The position numbers and the translations under genes are program-made. Positions 7,987-15,146 of a stretch of 29,707 nt of DNA are shown in pieces (the stretch's first letter is position 1; each line of letters starts with the position of its first letter). The notes under the pieces are model-generated. The model was given only the letters and a program-made list of their open reading frames with translations. It searched no databases and was not told the DNA's origin. This stretch comes from JACNKJ01 sp964440095 (lineage in GTDB: Bacteria; Krumholzibacteriota; Krumholzibacteriia; JACNKJ01), in assembly GCA_964440095.1 (NCBI GenBank), contig CAYTPZ010000024.1:1-29707 (forward strand), given 5' to 3'.

Positions 7987-8907
7987 CTAGGTGTCCGAGT
8001 CCAGTGACACCTGGAGAGCGTCCATAAGGCGCTCGAGTTCGCGATCGCTCTTGAAGCGAACCGTTACCTTGCCGCGACCCTTGCGATAGTCAAGTTGCAC
8101 GGGAAGGCCAACGCGCCCCTCCATACGCTCGCGGATGGCGAGCAAGACTGGATCTCCCGGCAGCGTTTCACTCTTCGTCTTGGGTGTACCACCCTTGAGT
8201 TTTTTCGCCATGCGTTCGGCCTGGCGCACAGAGAGCTGTCCGCGCTCAATGGTTTTTGCTAGACGAATGCAATCGGGCTCTTCCAGATTTATGAGCGCGC
8301 GCACATGACCCGCGCTGATACCGCCCTGGGCCACCTGGTCCTGCACGGGCTCGGGCAGCTGTAAGAGGCGAAGGGTGTTGGACACGGTGGAGCGATCGCG
8401 GCCAAGGTAGTTGCCGAGTTCTTCGTGGGTCCATCCGAACTCATAGATCATCACCTGAAACGCACGCGCCTCTTCAATGGGGTCGAGGTCATCGCGCTGA
8501 AGGTTTTCTACTAGCGCAAGTTTGAGGCTTTCGCGACTGTCGCTCTCGGTGATGAGCGCCGGCAGGGTTTTCATGCCCGCCATGATGCTCGCGCGATAAC
8601 GACGCTCGCCCGCGATGAGTTCGTAGCGTTCGCCGCGCTCAACCAGAAGCACCGGCATGAGAACGCCCTCTTGGCGAATGGACGTTGCGAGTTCCTCCAA
8701 CTTGGCTTCGTTGAAGTGCCTCCGAGGCTGGCGCGGATTCGGGTCGATCTTATCTAGAGCAATATCGACAACCCGCCGACCTGCGAGGGCTTCGGGCTCC
8801 TCTTTCGCTGGCGCGGGAGCGCTGCCTGCCTCGCCTTTGGGTTTCGATTCCTCGGGTGCTTCCTCAAGAATGGCGTTAAGCCCCCTGCCCAATGCCTTTT
8901 TCGGCAT
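7987..8907 (-). CDS. parB: Chromosome-partitioning protein ParB
   Basis: A 306-residue ParB/Spo0J. It binds parS, hydrolyses CTP to form sliding clamps that spread along DNA, and works with ParA to move the origins apart. The N-terminal ParA-contact motif is seen (KKALGRGLNAIL, residues 3-14), followed by a disordered Pro/Glu linker. Then come the CTP-binding core with IRPNPRQPR-like IDPNPRQPR (54-62) and GERRYRA (100-106), the helix-turn-helix (WTHEELGNYLGRDRSTVSNTLRLL) and the C-terminal dimerization domain. The start at 8907 overlaps the end of parA by 32 bases, indicating translational coupling. Three parS sites lie at 9728-10432, and one adjoins the predicted operon promoter. The M23 and bactofilin genes follow. 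Confidence 0.97.
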   Translation of the reverse strand: MPKKALGRGLNAILEEAPEESKPKGEAGSAPAPAKEEPEALAGRRVVDIALDKIDPNPRQPRRHFNEAKLEELATSIRQEGVLMPVLLVERGERYELIAGERRYRASIMAGMKTLPALITESDSRESLKLALVENLQRDDLDPIEEARAFQVMIYEFGWTHEELGNYLGRDRSTVSNTLRLLQLPEPVQDQVAQGGISAGHVRALINLEEPDCIRLAKTIERGQLSVRQAERMAKKLKGGTPKTKSETLPGDPVLLAIRERMEGRVGLPVQLDYRKGRGKVTVRFKSDRELERLMDALQVSLDSDT

Positions 8908-9658
8908 GGATCACCTCCTGAGCTAACTTTATGTAGCTCTGCGCGCCCTGCGATTCGAGATCGTAGAGCAGTACAGGTTTGCCGAAGGACGGGGCCTCCG
9001 AAAGTTTGACGTTCCGTGGAATGACGGTCTTATAAACCTTATCTTCGAAGTAGCGGACCGCCTCCTGCGCCACCTGCCTCGAAAGGTTGAGGCGGCGGTC
9101 GTACATCGTCAGCAGGATTCCTTCAATGGCGAGTTCGGGATTGAGCCCCTCCCTCACTCGAGTCACAACATTGAGCAACTGGCCCAGGCCTTCGAGGGCG
9201 TAGTACTCACACTGAATGGGAATCATGACCGACTGGGCTCCGCAGAGAACATTGACCGTGAGCAGGCCCAGGCTGGGCGGAGAGTCCACAAGAATGAACT
9301 CGTACTCGTCGACAAATGCCTCGAGCGCTTTCTTTAAATAGAATGACCGGCCCTGCTGGCCCACCAGTTCTACCTCAAGGCCGCTGAGCCCCTGGTTTGA
9401 GGGAAGCAGATCAAGTCCCTTAACGTCTGTATTTTCAAGTATTTGTCCAGGGTCAACATTTCCTACGATTACGTCGTAGAGGGTTTTGTCCAGCGATCTG
9501 GAGTCTACTCCGACTCCGCTGCTTGCGTTACCCTGGGGGTCCATATCCACAAGTAGAGTTCGGGCACCAGCTGAGGCCAAGCTTGCACTTAGGTTGACGG
9601 CCGTCGTTGTCTTGCCCACGCCCCCCTTTTGGTTGGCGATGGCGATGATGCGTGCCAA
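8876..9658 (-). CDS. parA: Chromosome-partitioning ATPase ParA/Soj
   Basis: A 260-residue ParA/Soj ATPase with the deviant Walker A KGGVGKTT (11-18), the Walker A' VDMDPQGNAS (37-46) and Walker B FILVDSPPSLG. ATP-bound ParA dimers coat the nucleoid, and ParB-parS complexes stimulate hydrolysis to drive origin segregation. Start is TTG at 9658: the frame begins MARIIAIANQKGG as in the family, and AAGGGG lies five to ten bases upstream. An ATG eight bases upstream is in another frame. The family usually has about 250-260 residues. A candidate promoter and a parS site lie in the 89 bases separating it from rsmG, which suggests ParB-dependent autoregulation. Confidence 0.97.
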   Translation of the reverse strand: MARIIAIANQKGGVGKTTTAVNLSASLASAGARTLLVDMDPQGNASSGVGVDSRSLDKTLYDVIVGNVDPGQILENTDVKGLDLLPSNQGLSGLEVELVGQQGRSFYLKKALEAFVDEYEFILVDSPPSLGLLTVNVLCGAQSVMIPIQCEYYALEGLGQLLNVVTRVREGLNPELAIEGILLTMYDRRLNLSRQVAQEAVRYFEDKVYKTVIPRNVKLSEAPSFGKPVLLYDLESQGAQSYIKLAQEVIHAEKGIGQGA

Positions 9659-9693
9659 GGCATCCCCTTTCGTGTGGAGGATGAGTATGATTC

Positions 9694-9722
9694 GGTTTAA
9701 CGGGGAGTTGGGGTACTGTCAA
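9694..9722 (-). promoter_or_regulatory. Candidate parAB operon promoter
   Basis: On the minus strand TTGACA (9722-9717), 17 bases, then TAAACC (9699-9694). The -35 matches consensus exactly and the -10 is weak. The parS site at 9728-9743 ends five bases upstream of the -35, so bound ParB would contact or occlude RNA polymerase. Confidence 0.45.
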
Positions 9723-9727
9723 CGGAA

Positions 9728-9743
9728 TGTTCCACGTGAAACA
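9728..9743. promoter_or_regulatory. parS site 1 (between parA and rsmG)
   Basis: TGTTCCACGTGAAACA differs at one position from the 16-bp consensus TGTTTCACGTGAAACA. It is the only non-coding parS of the three, next to the predicted parA promoter. Confidence 0.93.
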
Positions 9744-9747
9744 GTTT

Positions 9748-10515
9748 CTAACTGATCTGGGGCGCTAATTCAATGACGAAGCTCTCGCGATGTGGGAATC
9801 GGAAGCTAATTATTCTACCGATTCTCCATCCAAGCTTCTCGGGAACACCCTCGTGGATTTCATCAAGGCCAGCGGGCCCTTTAACCAAGTATGCGGCTTT
9901 CAGTCTTGGCTTCAAGTGTTCCGACCAGGCAAGTGTCTTCTCGGTGCTCGCAAATGCCTTAGAGCACAAAATCCAATCGTAATTCGGTCCTAGATATTGG
10001 CAAAGGTTAGGTAGCCCGGGGCTTTCATAGCGATCTCCGAATACATCGGTACCCTGTAGGGCTAGCTCTGAAACAAAACCCGATAGGACGCGTGCCTTTT
10101 TCTTAAGCGAATCTATAAGGACTAGCCCGCCTGATACTTGGTCTTCCTCTTGAATAATCTTAACCGGGATTCCCGGCACTCCCGACCCTGAACCTGCATC
10201 CAGAACTAGACATGGCTTCTTCGTTTCACGTGAAACAGGCTTGAGCACGATACCCAGAAAGATGCTGTCGAGAATGTTGTCAAGTATCTGGCGCTCGGGG
10301 TCCTTCCGCGACACTAGATTAACCCTGCTGTTTGCATCGAGGACCCTGTGGGCAAACAACTCGAGCCTTTCCCAGACTCTATCGGGAAGGGCTCCTAGAA
10401 ACTCATCACCAAGGCTTGTTTCACGTGAAACAGAGCCGAGGTGACTAGCTCGGTGGTGATCCACTGAGATTTCCCAAGCCTCTTGAATCTTCTTTCTACT
10501 AAGAATCGAAGACAT
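9748..10515 (-). CDS. rsmG: 16S rRNA (guanine527-N7)-methyltransferase RsmG (GidB)
   Basis: A 255-residue class I SAM-dependent methyltransferase that makes m7G527 in 16S rRNA; loss in other bacteria gives low-level streptomycin resistance. The SAM-binding loop LDAGSGSGVPGIP (105-117) and the preceding NLVSRKDPERQILDNILDSI stretch are diagnostic. The start at 10515 lies four bases after the mnmG stop, the classic mnmG-rsmG-parA order. Two parS sites are embedded in the coding sequence, each read as Val-Ser-Arg-Glu-Thr (residues 29-33 and 94-98), so the protein carries DNA-site-imposed inserts. The N-terminus (about 40 residues before the conserved core) is longer than in many relatives and includes the first insert. 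It is probably co-transcribed from the rpmH side. Confidence 0.95.
   Translation of the reverse strand: MSSILSRKKIQEAWEISVDHHRASHLGSVSRETSLGDEFLGALPDRVWERLELFAHRVLDANSRVNLVSRKDPERQILDNILDSIFLGIVLKPVSRETKKPCLVLDAGSGSGVPGIPVKIIQEEDQVSGGLVLIDSLKKKARVLSGFVSELALQGTDVFGDRYESPGLPNLCQYLGPNYDWILCSKAFASTEKTLAWSEHLKPRLKAAYLVKGPAGLDEIHEGVPEKLGWRIGRIISFRFPHRESFVIELAPQIS
10222..10237. promoter_or_regulatory. parS site 2 (inside rsmG)
   Basis: CGTTTCACGTGAAACA matches the consensus at 15 of 16 positions. On the coding strand it reads as VSRET at RsmG residues 94-98, immediately before the SAM-binding motif. Confidence 0.93.
10417..10432. promoter_or_regulatory. parS site 3 (inside rsmG, perfect consensus)
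   Basis: TGTTTCACGTGAAACA is a perfect parS palindrome. It encodes VSRET at RsmG residues 29-33, near the start of the gene and about 7.6 kb from the origin gap. Confidence 0.97.
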
Positions 10516-10519
10516 GGCA

Positions 10520-12397
10520 TCACTTCTTGTTTTTTTGAGTTCTCTTCCTAAGTCCCTGGATATAGATCATCAACACCGAGACATCGCTCATTCTGACCCC
10601 GGGAACCCTTCCTGCTTGGCCTAGAGTTTCCGGTCGCACACGGTTCCAGCGCTGCATTGCCTCGGTACTCAGCCCGGGAATTTCAGAGTAATCAAGATCA
10701 GATGGAATAGAAAGGCCTTCCAGCTTCTTGGCCTTTTCCACGGACTTCTTCTCGCGATCAATATACCCCTCATATTTTACACGTGTCTCAAGCCGGGAAA
10801 GTTCTTGTGGCACAAGAGGTTCTGAGAGTGACCAAATGGGGGCGAGGTCCGACCACAAGACACCTGGACGTTTCAATATTTGCGCTGCCGTCAGCCCAGG
10901 CAATGCAGCTTCTCCGGGCAAAGTCTCAGAAAGCTTCCGCGCATCTGATTCACCCAGGTTAAGCTTTCCGATCTGATGATAAACCCTTTCCACTCTTTTG
11001 AGTGACTCAGAGACCTTTGCAAAGTCATCGCCATCAACCAGACCATACTCGAAGCCCTTGGCCATCAAGCGCTCATCGGCATTGTCCCACCTGAGTAAAA
11101 GGCGGTGCTCAGCTCTGGATGTAAACATGCGATACGGTTCATCGGCGCCTTTGGTAACTAGGTCGTCGACGAGTATCCCAAGATAGGCTTCGGATCGATC
11201 AGGAACCCAGTTTGGCTGGTCATCAATCTTAAGGGTGGCATTCAGCCCGGCCAATAGACCCTGCGCGGCAGCTTCTTCGTAGCCTGTTGTGCCGTTGATC
11301 TGTCCTGCAAAGTAGAGCCCATCGAGGTTTCGATACTCAAGGGTAGGGTGTAGAACTCTTGGATCTATGGCGTCATACTCAACAGCATAGCCCGGCTGCA
11401 GCATTTCTGAATTTTGAAGCCCTTTAATACTATGTAATATTTGAAGTTGCAGATCTTCCGGTAGGCTTGTAGATAGGCCGTTAATATAATAACTGGCCGT
11501 TGACAGCCCCTCGGGTTCCAGGAAGAGGGTGTGATTGTCCCTCTCCGCAAAGCGCGTGACCTTGTCCTCGATACTCGGGCAGTAACGTGGCCCCATGCCC
11601 GCAATGGTTCCATTGAATAGGGGACTGGCGTGGAGATTATCCAGAATGAGCTGATGCCCTTGGATATTGGTCTGTGTGAGGTGACATAGAACCTGCGGCC
11701 CTGTGATCGCCTCGGTGAAATGCGAGAATGGAACCGGGGGCTCATCTCCCGCCTGCGGCCTGCACTGGTCAAAATCGATGCTGTCCCGATGAATGCGCGG
11801 GGGTGTGCCGGTCTTGAGCCGGTGAAGCGACAGGCCGAGTTCACGAAGCGAATCGCTCATGCTCGACGCGGCACCTTCTCCCACACGCCCACCCTCCACC
11901 TGCGATGAACCCGTATGTAGAAGACCGCGCAGGAAGGTACCCGTGGTAAGAATGAGCGCGCGACTTTGAATGATGCCGCTTTGCTTGCAAAGTAGGCCGC
12001 TCAACCTTCCATCCTCGTGAAGGATTTCCATGGCTTCATCTTCAAGAAGATCGAGTCCGGGAGTGTTACGAAGTTTGTCGACCATGCCGGAGTTGTAAGT
12101 GGCCTTGTCGGCTTGCGCGCGCGGCGCGCGGACGGCGGGACCTTTCCGCATGTTCAAAACACGAAACTGAATTCCGTGTTCATCGATGTGTCGACCCATC
12201 TCGCCGCCAAGGGCATCGATCTCGCGAACGAGTTGTCCCTTGCCGAGCCCGCCGATGGCCGGATTGCAACTCATGCGGCCAGCGCCATCCACCGACAAGG
12301 TTACGAGCAAGGTAGAGAATCCGCGACGAGCCGAAGTCAGTGCCGCCTCGGCACCGGCGTGTCCAGCGCCGACTACGATCAGGTCGTAACTCGGCAT
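10520..12397 (-). CDS. mnmG: tRNA uridine-5-carboxymethylaminomethyl modification protein MnmG (GidA)
   Basis: A 625-residue FAD enzyme that, with MnmE, builds the (carboxymethyl)aminomethyl group on U34 of several tRNAs using methylene-tetrahydrofolate, aiding accurate decoding. The FAD motif GAGHAG (10-15) starts right after the N-terminus. Further family signatures are GGLGKGQLVREIDALGGEMG, IQFRVLNMRKGPAVRAPRAQ and the C-terminal KYEGYIDREKKSVEKAKKLE tRNA-contact region. The start at 12397 is one base after the mnmE stop; the in-frame extension to 12523 runs into mnmE and is not used. The MnmE and MnmG proteins form a complex, and their genes here are almost certainly translationally coupled. 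Length is normal. Confidence 0.97.
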   Translation of the reverse strand: MPSYDLIVVGAGHAGAEAALTSARRGFSTLLVTLSVDGAGRMSCNPAIGGLGKGQLVREIDALGGEMGRHIDEHGIQFRVLNMRKGPAVRAPRAQADKATYNSGMVDKLRNTPGLDLLEDEAMEILHEDGRLSGLLCKQSGIIQSRALILTTGTFLRGLLHTGSSQVEGGRVGEGAASSMSDSLRELGLSLHRLKTGTPPRIHRDSIDFDQCRPQAGDEPPVPFSHFTEAITGPQVLCHLTQTNIQGHQLILDNLHASPLFNGTIAGMGPRYCPSIEDKVTRFAERDNHTLFLEPEGLSTASYYINGLSTSLPEDLQLQILHSIKGLQNSEMLQPGYAVEYDAIDPRVLHPTLEYRNLDGLYFAGQINGTTGYEEAAAQGLLAGLNATLKIDDQPNWVPDRSEAYLGILVDDLVTKGADEPYRMFTSRAEHRLLLRWDNADERLMAKGFEYGLVDGDDFAKVSESLKRVERVYHQIGKLNLGESDARKLSETLPGEAALPGLTAAQILKRPGVLWSDLAPIWSLSEPLVPQELSRLETRVKYEGYIDREKKSVEKAKKLEGLSIPSDLDYSEIPGLSTEAMQRWNRVRPETLGQAGRVPGVRMSDVSVLMIYIQGLRKRTQKNKK

Positions 12398-12398
12398 C

Positions 12399-13763
12399 TC
12401 ACTTGCCCACGCAGAAGTTCGAGAAGATTTCCGAGAGCACCGTTTCACCAACACGGTCGCCGCTGAGTTCATCCAGTTCGGTGAGTGCGTCGCGAAGGCG
12501 ACTGGCCAAGAGGTCCGATTCAAGTTCAGCGAGTGTCGACGAATCTAACTCCTCGAGAATCTCGAAGAGTGCGCGCAATCTTGATTCCTGCCGGCGGTTC
12601 AAGGCCGCTTCCACTTCCAAAACTTCGGCGCCTTTCTCGCCCGTGGCCATTTCAAAAAGCGCTTCTCTCAGGGCCGGTAAACCTTCACCGCTCTTGGCTG
12701 ACAATGTGATGCCCTGCAGCGAAGTATCGAGCTTGGGTACATTGAATGCGGTATCGTCGCACTTGCTGAAAACTATAAGGGCGCGCGATTCATTCAGACC
12801 GGCCAAGCGCTGAAGATCATCCTTCGATGGGGAACGCGTACCGTCGAGCAACCAAAGCGTGAGCTGGGCTTCGTCCAACAGAGATTCGCTTCGAGCCACT
12901 CCCAAGCGTTCAGCCTCTTCAAGGCCTTCGCGAAGTCCGGCCGTGTCGTGCAGATGAAACAGCAAGCCGCCGATGTTCAGAGACTCGCGCAATGTGTCTC
13001 GCGTAGTGCCTGGGGCTGCGGTAACAATGGCGCGCTCTTCTTCCAATAAAGCGTTGAAGAGCGAGCTCTTTCCAACATTCGGCTCGCCGGCGATGACCAC
13101 ACGCAAGCCTTCGCGAATAAGTCTGCCTTGCTCGGAGCCGGCCAATAGTTTAGCGGCGGCCGTCCGAAGATTCGAAACAGCCTGGTCCAGGCTGTCTCTG
13201 GAAACGAAATCGATATCCTCTTCGGAAAAATCAAGTCCGGCTTCCAGATCTCGAAGCAAGGCGATGAGCTGATCGCGAAGAGGCGAAAGGCGCTGGCTTA
13301 GACTTCCGCGCAGCTGCGAAAGGGCAAGTCGCTGCTCGGCCTCGCTGCGGCTGTGAATCAGTTCCGCCACGGCTTCGGCTTGCATCAGGTCCATACGCCC
13401 ATTGATCGTGGCCCTATAGCTGAACTCGCCGGGCTCGGCCTGCTTAAGACCCTGGGCGAAGAGCGCAGCGAGAATTCGACGCACGGTCAAAGGACCGCCA
13501 TGCACAATGAACTCCACGCTGTCCTCGCCGGTGAAGGTGCCGGGACCCGGCATCCAGAGCGCGGTGGCTTCATCCAGTGGGCGACGGTGTTCGTCCACTA
13601 GATTCACACGATGCAGATAGCGCTCGCGCAAGGGGTCGGGAGCGTCTGCCAACAACGACAACAGCGACTCGCGCGAACGCGGGCCGCTGATGCGGATGAT
13701 CGCCAGGGCGCCCTCTCCGGGAGGGGTCGCCAGGGCAGCGATCGTTTCGTCTAGCGAATGCAT
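12399..13763 (-). CDS. mnmE: tRNA modification GTPase MnmE (TrmE)
   Basis: A 454-residue three-domain protein. It has an N-terminal folate-binding domain (1-120, with GPGTFTGEDSVEFIVHGG), a helical domain, and an inserted G domain with G1 GEPNVGKSS (226-234), G2 TTRDT (253-257), G3 DTAG (273-276) and G5 SAK (355-357). It ends in the catalytic C-terminal motif FCVGK (family FCIGK), whose Cys is needed for U34 modification with MnmG. The base-specificity motif G4 reads SKCD (333-336) instead of NKxD, so Ser replaces the usual Asn. Everything else looks intact. It starts two bases after the jag stop and ends one base before mnmG. Confidence 0.97.
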   Translation of the reverse strand: MHSLDETIAALATPPGEGALAIIRISGPRSRESLLSLLADAPDPLRERYLHRVNLVDEHRRPLDEATALWMPGPGTFTGEDSVEFIVHGGPLTVRRILAALFAQGLKQAEPGEFSYRATINGRMDLMQAEAVAELIHSRSEAEQRLALSQLRGSLSQRLSPLRDQLIALLRDLEAGLDFSEEDIDFVSRDSLDQAVSNLRTAAAKLLAGSEQGRLIREGLRVVIAGEPNVGKSSLFNALLEEERAIVTAAPGTTRDTLRESLNIGGLLFHLHDTAGLREGLEEAERLGVARSESLLDEAQLTLWLLDGTRSPSKDDLQRLAGLNESRALIVFSKCDDTAFNVPKLDTSLQGITLSAKSGEGLPALREALFEMATGEKGAEVLEVEAALNRRQESRLRALFEILEELDSSTLAELESDLLASRLRDALTELDELSGDRVGETVLSEIFSNFCVGK

Positions 13764-13765
13764 GG

Positions 13766-15136
13766 CTAGCGGTAACGCTTCTTCTTCGGAGGCTTGCCGC
13801 CTTCGCTGCTTTCATCAAGGCCGAGAACCGAACGTGCCAGATCGCTGGAGAAGGGTTTCTCTTCCGGCCCATTGTCGGGACTCGAAGAGCCGCTTTCCCT
13901 GCGTCCACCGCGACCCTGGGCGCGAGCCTCACTGCGCGCGGCGCGTCGATCCCTGCGTTCGGCCTGGGCTTCATCCACCGGCTCATTCGATATCTGCACC
14001 GGTACTTCCACCGGTTCCGCGCGTTCCGGTTTGGCTTCGGGCCGCACTTCCGCAAACTCCCTGCGAGGCTCGCGAACTTCCTCGCGACTCTCCTCGTGCC
14101 GGGCCGGCTTTTCGTTGCCGCCGGCCTTTTCGTTTTCATCCTTGCGGAAGGTCTTGCGAATGCGCGTGCCGCCTTCTTCCCTATGACGATCTCCGCCGCG
14201 ACCTCGACGACGGGAACCTCCGCGGGCTCCACCTCGGGCTTCGCGGTTGCCATCACCCTGTTCTTTATTGCGGTGGCGGGGACGCTCGTCATTGCTTCGC
14301 GTTTCCCGATTGTCATCGCGGGAGCGTCGGGGACTATCGTCGCGATCCTCACGATTTCGGCGGGGACGACGCTCGCGGCGCCTTTCCTCGCGTTCTTCCC
14401 GCGGCTGCGCCATGCTGGAAATCGAAGCGGAGCGGAAGCTGGGATCGGGAACGTCCTCGTAAGGAGAGACCGGCTCGCGATCGTTCCGCGGCGAAGCCTC
14501 TTCGCTATCCAGGGCCACGATCACACGCCGGCGCGAACCTTCGCCTGCCGTGTAGGTGCGAAGATCTTCGCGATCGGCCAGGGCAAGATGCACGATGCGC
14601 CTATCCTGCGCGGTCATGGGCTCCAGCGACAGGCTCTTGCCGGATTCGAGCACCTTCTGCGCCACGGCATCGGCCTTTTCCTGAAGCGCTTCCTCTCGAC
14701 GTTCACGATAGTCGCCCACCTCCAGATTCACGGCCACGGCCTGGCCCGCCTGGGATGTGAGAATGCGCTGTACCAGATGCTTGATGGCGTCCAGTGTCTG
14801 ACCGCGACGGCCGATGAGCAGGCCCTCGTCCTTCTTGCTGGTGATCTTCACGAAGAAGCTGTCTTCCTCGCGCCGAACGTTCAGTTTGTAGTCGATGCCC
14901 AGGGGATCCAAGATTCCGCGGGTCACCTTTTCTGCGTCCAGGTTTTCGGGCAGGGGGCCCTCGCCATCAGACTTACTCACCCGCACCTTGACGTTCTTGC
15001 TTCCCAGCCCAAGAAAACCGCGCGACCCTTCTTCCAATACTTCCACGCGCACGTCGGAACGACGCATCCCCAGCTCGCCCAGGGCTTTTTCGATGGCTTC
15101 CTTTTTTGTTTTTCCACTCGTAGTGACTTGATCCAT
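13766..15136 (-). CDS. jag: Jag/KhpB RNA-binding protein with a long Arg/Glu/RGG-rich tail
   Basis: A 456-residue protein; relatives such as KhpB are about 200-210. Jag-N occupies residues 1-55 (EGSRGFLGLGSKNVKV), the KH domain about 65-145 with its GxxG loop in LIGRRGQ (107-113), and R3H about 150-210 with the Arg-x3-His in RRIVH (179-183). These bind RNA, and in other bacteria KhpA/KhpB affect cell division and elongation. After residue 211 comes a low-complexity tail of about 245 residues. It is rich in Arg, Glu, Asp and Pro, with an RGG cluster (ARGGARGGSRRRGRGG) and a Lys/Arg end (KPPKKKRYR). Frame and codon pattern are continuous, so the tail is real coding sequence. It lies between mnmE (2-base gap) and yidC (10-base gap), its usual place. 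Confidence 0.94.
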   Translation of the reverse strand: MDQVTTSGKTKKEAIEKALGELGMRRSDVRVEVLEEGSRGFLGLGSKNVKVRVSKSDGEGPLPENLDAEKVTRGILDPLGIDYKLNVRREEDSFFVKITSKKDEGLLIGRRGQTLDAIKHLVQRILTSQAGQAVAVNLEVGDYRERREEALQEKADAVAQKVLESGKSLSLEPMTAQDRRIVHLALADREDLRTYTAGEGSRRRVIVALDSEEASPRNDREPVSPYEDVPDPSFRSASISSMAQPREEREERRRERRPRRNREDRDDSPRRSRDDNRETRSNDERPRHRNKEQGDGNREARGGARGGSRRRGRGGDRHREEGGTRIRKTFRKDENEKAGGNEKPARHEESREEVREPRREFAEVRPEAKPERAEPVEVPVQISNEPVDEAQAERRDRRAARSEARAQGRGGRRESGSSSPDNGPEEKPFSSDLARSVLGLDESSEGGKPPKKKRYR

Positions 15137-15146
15137 TTTGCTTACC

